A stretch of 64,000 nucleotides of DNA, from positions 186,001 through 250,000 of the forward strand of contig NZ_JACEGD010000012.1 in NCBI RefSeq assembly GCF_016031635.1, given 5' to 3'. Shown here piece by piece: positions 60,251 through 64,000 of the stretch. Made by a program: the position numbers and the translations under genes. Numbering within the stretch: the stretch's first letter is position 1; each line of letters starts with the position of its first letter. The notes beneath the pieces were generated by a model that was not told where the DNA came from, did no database searches, and saw nothing but the letters and a program-made list of their open reading frames with translations. This DNA is from Bradyrhizobium diversitatis (GTDB lineage Bacteria > Pseudomonadota > Alphaproteobacteria > Rhizobiales > Xanthobacteraceae).

Positions 60251-62089
60251 ATGGCCCGACCGGCGGTGCTGACGGTCGCTGATACGATCGCGAAGAGCTT
60301 CCTGCGCGCCGCCGAGACGCGGGGCGACAGGCCGGCGATCCGCGAGAAGAAGTTCGGCATCTGGCAGCCGACGAGCTGGCGCGAATGGCTGGAAATCTCG
60401 AAGGAGATCGCCTACGCGCTTCGCGCGATCGGCTTCATGCCCGGCGACGTCGCCTCCATCGTCGCCAACGCCGTCCCGGAATGGGTCCATGCCGACATGG
60501 GCATCCTGTGCGCCGGCGGCGTCTCCTCCGGAATCTATCCGACCGATTCCGCGTCCCAGGTCGAGTATCTCGTCAACGATTCCCGCACCAGGGTGATCTT
60601 CGCCGAGGATGAGGAGCAGCTCGACAAGATTCTCACCTGCCGCGCACGCTGTCCGTCCCTGCAGAAGATCATCGTGTTCGACATGGAGGGCCTCAGCGGC
60701 TTCTGCGATGACATGGTGCTGTCGCTCGACGAGCTTCGCGCGCTCGGCCGCAACCACATGGTCGGCCGCGAAGAGCTGTGGCGGGAGATGATCGACAGCC
60801 GCGGCGCCGGCGATCTCGCCATCCTCGTCTATACGTCCGGCACGACCGGTCCGCCCAAGGGCGCGATGCACGCCAACCGCAGCGTCACGCATCAGATGCG
60901 CCATGCCAACGACTTCATCCCGGCGCGAGAGGACGAAGACCGGTTGATCTTCCTGCCGCTCTGCCATGTCGCCGAGCGCATCGGCGGCTATTACATCTCC
61001 GTCGCGCTCGGCTCGGTGATGAATTTCGCCGAGAGCCCGGAAACCGTCCCGGACAATCTGCGCGAAGTGCAGCCGACCGCCTTTCTGGCGGTGCCGCGGG
61101 TCTGGGAAAAGTTCTATTCCGCCATCACCATCGCGCTGAAGGACGCGACGCCGCTGCAGCAATGGGTCTATCGGCGCGCGATCGGCATCGGCTACCGCAT
61201 GGTCGAGTGCCGGCTCGAGGGCAGGGCACCGCCGCTGTCGCTGCGGATCGCCAACCGCATCGCCTACCAGGTCGCGTTCCGCAACATTCGCCGCATGATC
61301 GGGCTCGATCGTTGCCGCATCGCGTTCACCGGCGCGGCGCCGATCGCACCGGAGCTGATCCGCTGGTATCTGGCGCTCGGAATCGACATGCACGAGGTCT
61401 ACGGCCAGACCGAGAATTGCGGGGTCGCCACCATGATGCCGGCGGGCAGGATCAAGCTCGGCTCGGTCGGCACCGCGGTGCCCTGGGGCGAGGTCGCGCT
61501 GTCGCCCGACGGCGAGATCCTGATCAAGGGCGACTTCCTGTTCATGGGCTACCTGAACCAGCCGGAGAAGACGGCCGATACCATCGATCCGCGCGGCTGG
61601 CTGCATACCGGCGACGTCGGCACCATCGACAACGAAGGCTTCGTCCGCATTACCGACCGGATGAAGGACATCATCATCACCTCCGGCGGCAAGAACATCA
61701 CGCCGTCCGAGATCGAGAACCAGCTCAAATTCTCGCCCTACATTTCCGACGCCGTGGTGATCGGCGACAAACGGCCGTATCTCACCTGCCTCGTGATGAT
61801 CGACCAGGAGAACGTCGAGAAGTTCGCCCAGGATCACGACATCCCCTTCACCAATTACGCCAGCCTGTGCCGGGCGAGGGAAATCCAGGACCTGATCTGG
61901 CGCGAGATCGAACAGGTCAACGGCAATTTTGCCCGTGTCGAGACCATCAAGAGGTTTCATCTGATCGAGCGCCAGCTCACCCCCGAGGACGAGGAGCTGA
62001 CGCCGACCATGAAGCTGAAGCGCGGCTTCGTGAACAAGCGCTACGCCGCCGAGATCGAGGCGATGTATCGCGAGCGTGCAGTGGCGTGA
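60251..62089 (+). CDS. Long-chain acyl-CoA synthetase inside the liv-type operon
   Basis: The 612-residue ligase has YTSGTTGPPKG at residues 194-204, HEVYGQTENCGVATMMP in the A5 region, and RGWLHTGDVGTIDNEGFVRIT with TDRMKDIIITSGGKNITPSEIE. Length and the long C-terminal domain place it in the long-chain (FadD15-like) group. GGAGGGAGGAG precedes the ATG. Because it lies between livF and the receptor gene, it probably activates the acid that the transporter imports. The substrate is unknown. Confidence 0.88.
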   Translation: MARPAVLTVADTIAKSFLRAAETRGDRPAIREKKFGIWQPTSWREWLEISKEIAYALRAIGFMPGDVASIVANAVPEWVHADMGILCAGGVSSGIYPTDSASQVEYLVNDSRTRVIFAEDEEQLDKILTCRARCPSLQKIIVFDMEGLSGFCDDMVLSLDELRALGRNHMVGREELWREMIDSRGAGDLAILVYTSGTTGPPKGAMHANRSVTHQMRHANDFIPAREDEDRLIFLPLCHVAERIGGYYISVALGSVMNFAESPETVPDNLREVQPTAFLAVPRVWEKFYSAITIALKDATPLQQWVYRRAIGIGYRMVECRLEGRAPPLSLRIANRIAYQVAFRNIRRMIGLDRCRIAFTGAAPIAPELIRWYLALGIDMHEVYGQTENCGVATMMPAGRIKLGSVGTAVPWGEVALSPDGEILIKGDFLFMGYLNQPEKTADTIDPRGWLHTGDVGTIDNEGFVRITDRMKDIIITSGGKNITPSEIENQLKFSPYISDAVVIGDKRPYLTCLVMIDQENVEKFAQDHDIPFTNYASLCRAREIQDLIWREIEQVNGNFARVETIKRFHLIERQLTPEDEELTPTMKLKRGFVNKRYAAEIEAMYRERAVA

Positions 62090-62093
62090 CGCA

Positions 62094-62144
62094 TGCGCAT
62101 GCCCCGGAAAAGTGGGAACCGGTTTTCCGAGAAGGGCATGCGCA
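62094..62144. repeat. Palindromic element containing GGAAAAGTGGGAACCGG
   Basis: Outer arms TGCGCATGCCC (62094-62104) and GGGCATGCGCA (62134-62144) are perfect, and inner CGGAAAA and TTTTCCG are also paired. I recognise the core as a repeat that is common in Rhizobiales intergenic DNA. It separates the ligase from the receptor gene. Confidence 0.85.
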
Positions 62145-62228
62145 AAAAGGAAAGTCCCATTCGAGAAAGCGAAGGAGCCGTGGCCCTCGCCCTTCGTCCA
62201 ACACGGGCCTTTAGGAGAGGAGACGTCA

Positions 62229-63428
62229 ATGTCGAGATCGTTCAGCGCATTCGGCCTTGCTGTGGGTGCCGTGGCGCTTACCTGTCTGCCGGCCGCAGCG
62301 CAAACCAAGGTCACCAACGATGGCATCTCGGCAACCGAGATCGTCATCGGCACCCACCAGGATCTGTCGGGTCCGATCAAGGGTTGGGGCGTGCCGGTCT
62401 CCAACGGCATGAAGATGGCGGTCGAGGAGGTTAACGCCGCCGGCGGCATCAACGGCCGCAAGATTCGCCTGGTGGTCGAGGACAGCGGCTACGATCCGAA
62501 GAAGGCCGTGCTGGCCTCGCAGAAGCTGATCGAGCGCGACAAGATCTTCGCGATGGTTGGGCCGATGGGATCGCCTACCGTGCTCGCCGCGCAGGATATC
62601 CTGCTCGACGCCGGCGTGCTGCAGCTGTTTCCGCTGACGGCGGCCGAGTTCACCTTCAAGTTCGATCCCGCCAAGCCGCAGGAGCGGTTGAAGTTCAACA
62701 ACCTCCTGCCCTACGTCGAGAGCACGCGGGCGGCGCTGAAATACATGATTGAGGCAAAGAACTTCAAGAAGCCCTGCATCATGCATCAGGACGACGAGTA
62801 CGGAAAGAACGTGCTCGATGGTTTTAACCAGCAGCTCGCCGCCATGAAGGTGCAGCCGGCCTCGATCACGAGCTACAAGCGCGGCGCCTCCGACTTCTCG
62901 GCGCAGGTCGCCAAGATGAAGTCCGACGGCTGCGACCTCGTCGTGCTCGGCGCGGTCCTCCGTGAGCCGATCGGCACCATGAGTGAAGCGAAGAAGCTCG
63001 GATGGGACGTCACCTTCCTCGGCGCCACGCCCGTTAACGTGCTCGAAGTGCCGGCGCTCGGCAAGGAAGTGGTGGAGGGCTTGTATTCCGCTTCGAACTT
63101 CGAAATTCCCTATGAAGACACCGCGAAAGGAAAGGTGAAGGACTGGCTCGTCCACTACAAGAAGATGTTTGGTACCGACGCCAACACCCAGGCCATCATC
63201 GGCTACAACGCGGTGATGACGTTCGCGCATTATGCCAACAAGGCTGGCAAGGATCTCACTGGCCAGAAGATGCTCGACGCGCTGGAGTCCGGCGACAAGT
63301 TCCAGGACATCTTCAATTCGCCGCCGACGGTGTTCTCGAAGACCAACCATCTCGCCACCACCATCACCCAGGTGCAGCAGGTCAAGAACGGCCGCTGGGT
63401 GCTGATCAAGGACAATCTGATGTTTTGA
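62229..63428 (+). CDS. ABC transporter substrate-binding protein, LivK type
   Basis: The 399-residue product has a signal peptide (cleavage near AAAQTKV) and a type I periplasmic fold: GTHQDLSGPIKGWGVPVSNGMKMA, AAGGINGRKIRLVVEDSGYDP and FAMVGPMGSPTVLAA. It is the receptor for the LivHMGF transporter. A GGAGAGGAG ribosome site precedes the ATG. Some liv-type receptors in this bacterial group bind aromatic or aliphatic acids rather than amino acids, in keeping with the ligase gene upstream. Separated from it by a palindrome. Confidence 0.87.
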   Translation: MSRSFSAFGLAVGAVALTCLPAAAQTKVTNDGISATEIVIGTHQDLSGPIKGWGVPVSNGMKMAVEEVNAAGGINGRKIRLVVEDSGYDPKKAVLASQKLIERDKIFAMVGPMGSPTVLAAQDILLDAGVLQLFPLTAAEFTFKFDPAKPQERLKFNNLLPYVESTRAALKYMIEAKNFKKPCIMHQDDEYGKNVLDGFNQQLAAMKVQPASITSYKRGASDFSAQVAKMKSDGCDLVVLGAVLREPIGTMSEAKKLGWDVTFLGATPVNVLEVPALGKEVVEGLYSASNFEIPYEDTAKGKVKDWLVHYKKMFGTDANTQAIIGYNAVMTFAHYANKAGKDLTGQKMLDALESGDKFQDIFNSPPTVFSKTNHLATTITQVQQVKNGRWVLIKDNLMF

Positions 63429-63452
63429 TGCTTCTCTTGCGGAGAACTCGGT

Positions 63453-63602
63453 GTACCCTCTCCCCTTGCGGGAGAGGGTGGATCGCCGCAAAAGCGGCGA
63501 GCCGGGTGAGGGGTATCTCTCCTCACGAACGGTCTTGTGAGCGGAAAGAACCCCTCATCCGCCGCGCTGCGCGCGCCACCTTCTTCCACAAGGGGAGAAG
63601 GA
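63453..63602. repeat. Palindromic element, CTCCC/GGGAG family
   Basis: A perfect hairpin ACCCTCTCCC/GGGAGAGGGT (63455-63479) is followed by GCCGCAAAAGCGGC and further arms around GGGTGAGGGG and CCCCTCATCC. It follows the LivK-type gene and may act in stopping or stabilising the transcript. Confidence 0.7.
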
Positions 63603-63629
63603 AGAAAGAGCCGCGCGCGGCGAGAAGGC

Positions 63630-64000
63630 CTACGATCCCCCGCCTGCGGTGCCCGAGCTCACCGGGGCGAGCTCGTCTTCCCGGCAGCGCCAACCGTCGG
63701 CGGCTTTCACGAAGGCGAACGTCCGCTGGATCCTGAGCCGGCGCGTAACGTTGAAGGCTTCTGCGGAGCGCTCCTTGTTGCCGGCTGCCGGTTGCGGACG
63801 CCCCGTCCTCGCGTTCCAGCAGGTGCCGGTGCAGGTGGAGGCGATCTTGCTGCACATGGTGAAGGGCGCCAGCACGGCCATCTCGATTTCGCCGGTGACC
63901 TGCGCCTCCTGCTCGGTCACTTGGCTGTCGATGGCGTAGACGCGGTTGATGCGCAGGAAGTTGCCGCAGGAGTTGGCCGCATGGATGCGCGCGGCGCAGA
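63630..64000 (-). CDS. Unknown protein, partial (N-terminus outside window)
   Basis: An open frame on the minus strand runs from TAG at 63630 to beyond the window edge with no stop. The last 123 residues contain seven cysteines, for example in NSCGNFLRI, FTMCSKIASTCTGTCWN and WRCRED, plus an acidic/threonine-rich stretch (EQEAQVTGEIEMA). The frame shares no recognised family. I judge it coding because of the long open frame and cysteine pattern; a GTG at 63920 could give a shorter protein, but upstream in-frame residues look similar. Cellular location cannot be judged without the N-terminus. Confidence 0.5.
   Translation of the reverse strand, partial: CAARIHAANSCGNFLRINRVYAIDSQVTEQEAQVTGEIEMAVLAPFTMCSKIASTCTGTCWNARTGRPQPAAGNKERSAEAFNVTRRLRIQRTFAFVKAADGWRCREDELAPVSSGTAGGGS

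Noticed and set aside
60086..62461. Long antisense frame of about 790 codons over the acyl-CoA ligase
   Set aside because: High-GC genes leave long stop-free antisense frames; the sense protein has full catalytic motifs while the antisense one has none.
6949..63602. CRISPR array
   Set aside because: The repeats are palindromic, different in family and scattered singly; no regular direct repeats with spacers exist.
63523..63855. Shorter minus-strand frame at the right end
   Set aside because: The frame ending at 63630 stays open to the window edge and has a better amino-acid pattern, so I kept only that one.

Overview
The window looks like ordinary chromosome of a high-GC alphaproteobacterium, most probably Bradyrhizobium or a close relative in the Nitrobacteraceae. 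I infer this from several things: the protein set (a TrcR/DUF1013 regulator, an NdvA-type glucan exporter, a TAXI-TRAP transporter with a DUF1850 partner, five acyl-CoA ligases, homoserine kinase followed by rnhA), FNR/FixK-like and CtrA-like sites in front of genes, and many palindromic intergenic repeats of the kind scattered through these genomes. I see no rRNA, tRNA, phage, insertion sequence, plasmid origin or CRISPR array, and no block of clearly foreign composition.

Layout. 1-7 kb: a partial DUF3088 gene, an acyl-CoA ligase next to an oleate hydratase, a small exported protein, and a leftward pair of TTC38-like TPR protein and aldo/keto reductase. 7-16 kb: thioesterase and Nudix hydrolase (divergent), three exported proteins of unknown role, then a TAXI substrate-binding protein, a fused TRAP permease and DUF1850, followed by an SDR. 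16-25 kb: membrane protein, Na+/H+ antiporter, two tandem TPR plus LprI-like exported proteins, propionyl-CoA synthetase, a lipoprotein and an OmpW-type porin with an FNR/FixK box. 25-31 kb: trcR facing an ispH-thrB-rnhA run, then peroxiredoxin, DUF924 and a FadD. 31-38 kb: a D,D-carboxypeptidase with a histone-like tail, NdvA-like exporter, an NMT1/THI5-type binding protein, a Gly/Tyr-rich exported protein, an orphan hisE and a DedA/YqaA-type membrane protein. 38-45 kb: aspartase-family lyase, two nitronate monooxygenase paralogues around a thioesterase, an acyl-CoA ligase and a 32-residue membrane peptide. 45-54 kb: a small protein behind a CtrA-type site, two envelope proteins, a winged-helix/TolB/TPR regulator, a PcaB-like lyase, an M29 aminopeptidase, a cupin, a DUF1579-like protein and an exported metallo-hydrolase. 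54-63.4 kb: a two-gene ABC exporter, then a complete Liv-type uptake system (H, M, G, F, binding protein) with an acyl-CoA ligase inside it. The window ends in a partial cysteine-containing protein.

Together the genes describe a metabolically broad soil bacterium that imports organic acids and activates them as CoA esters. The least explained signals are regulatory and structural: at least sixteen palindromic intergenic elements in several families, the CtrA and FNR/FixK boxes, two perfect palindromes in front of uncharacterised exported proteins, the tandem TPR-LprI pair, and the unannotated 32-residue membrane peptide. I did not find a clearly new multi-gene system; the findings below are the best leads.
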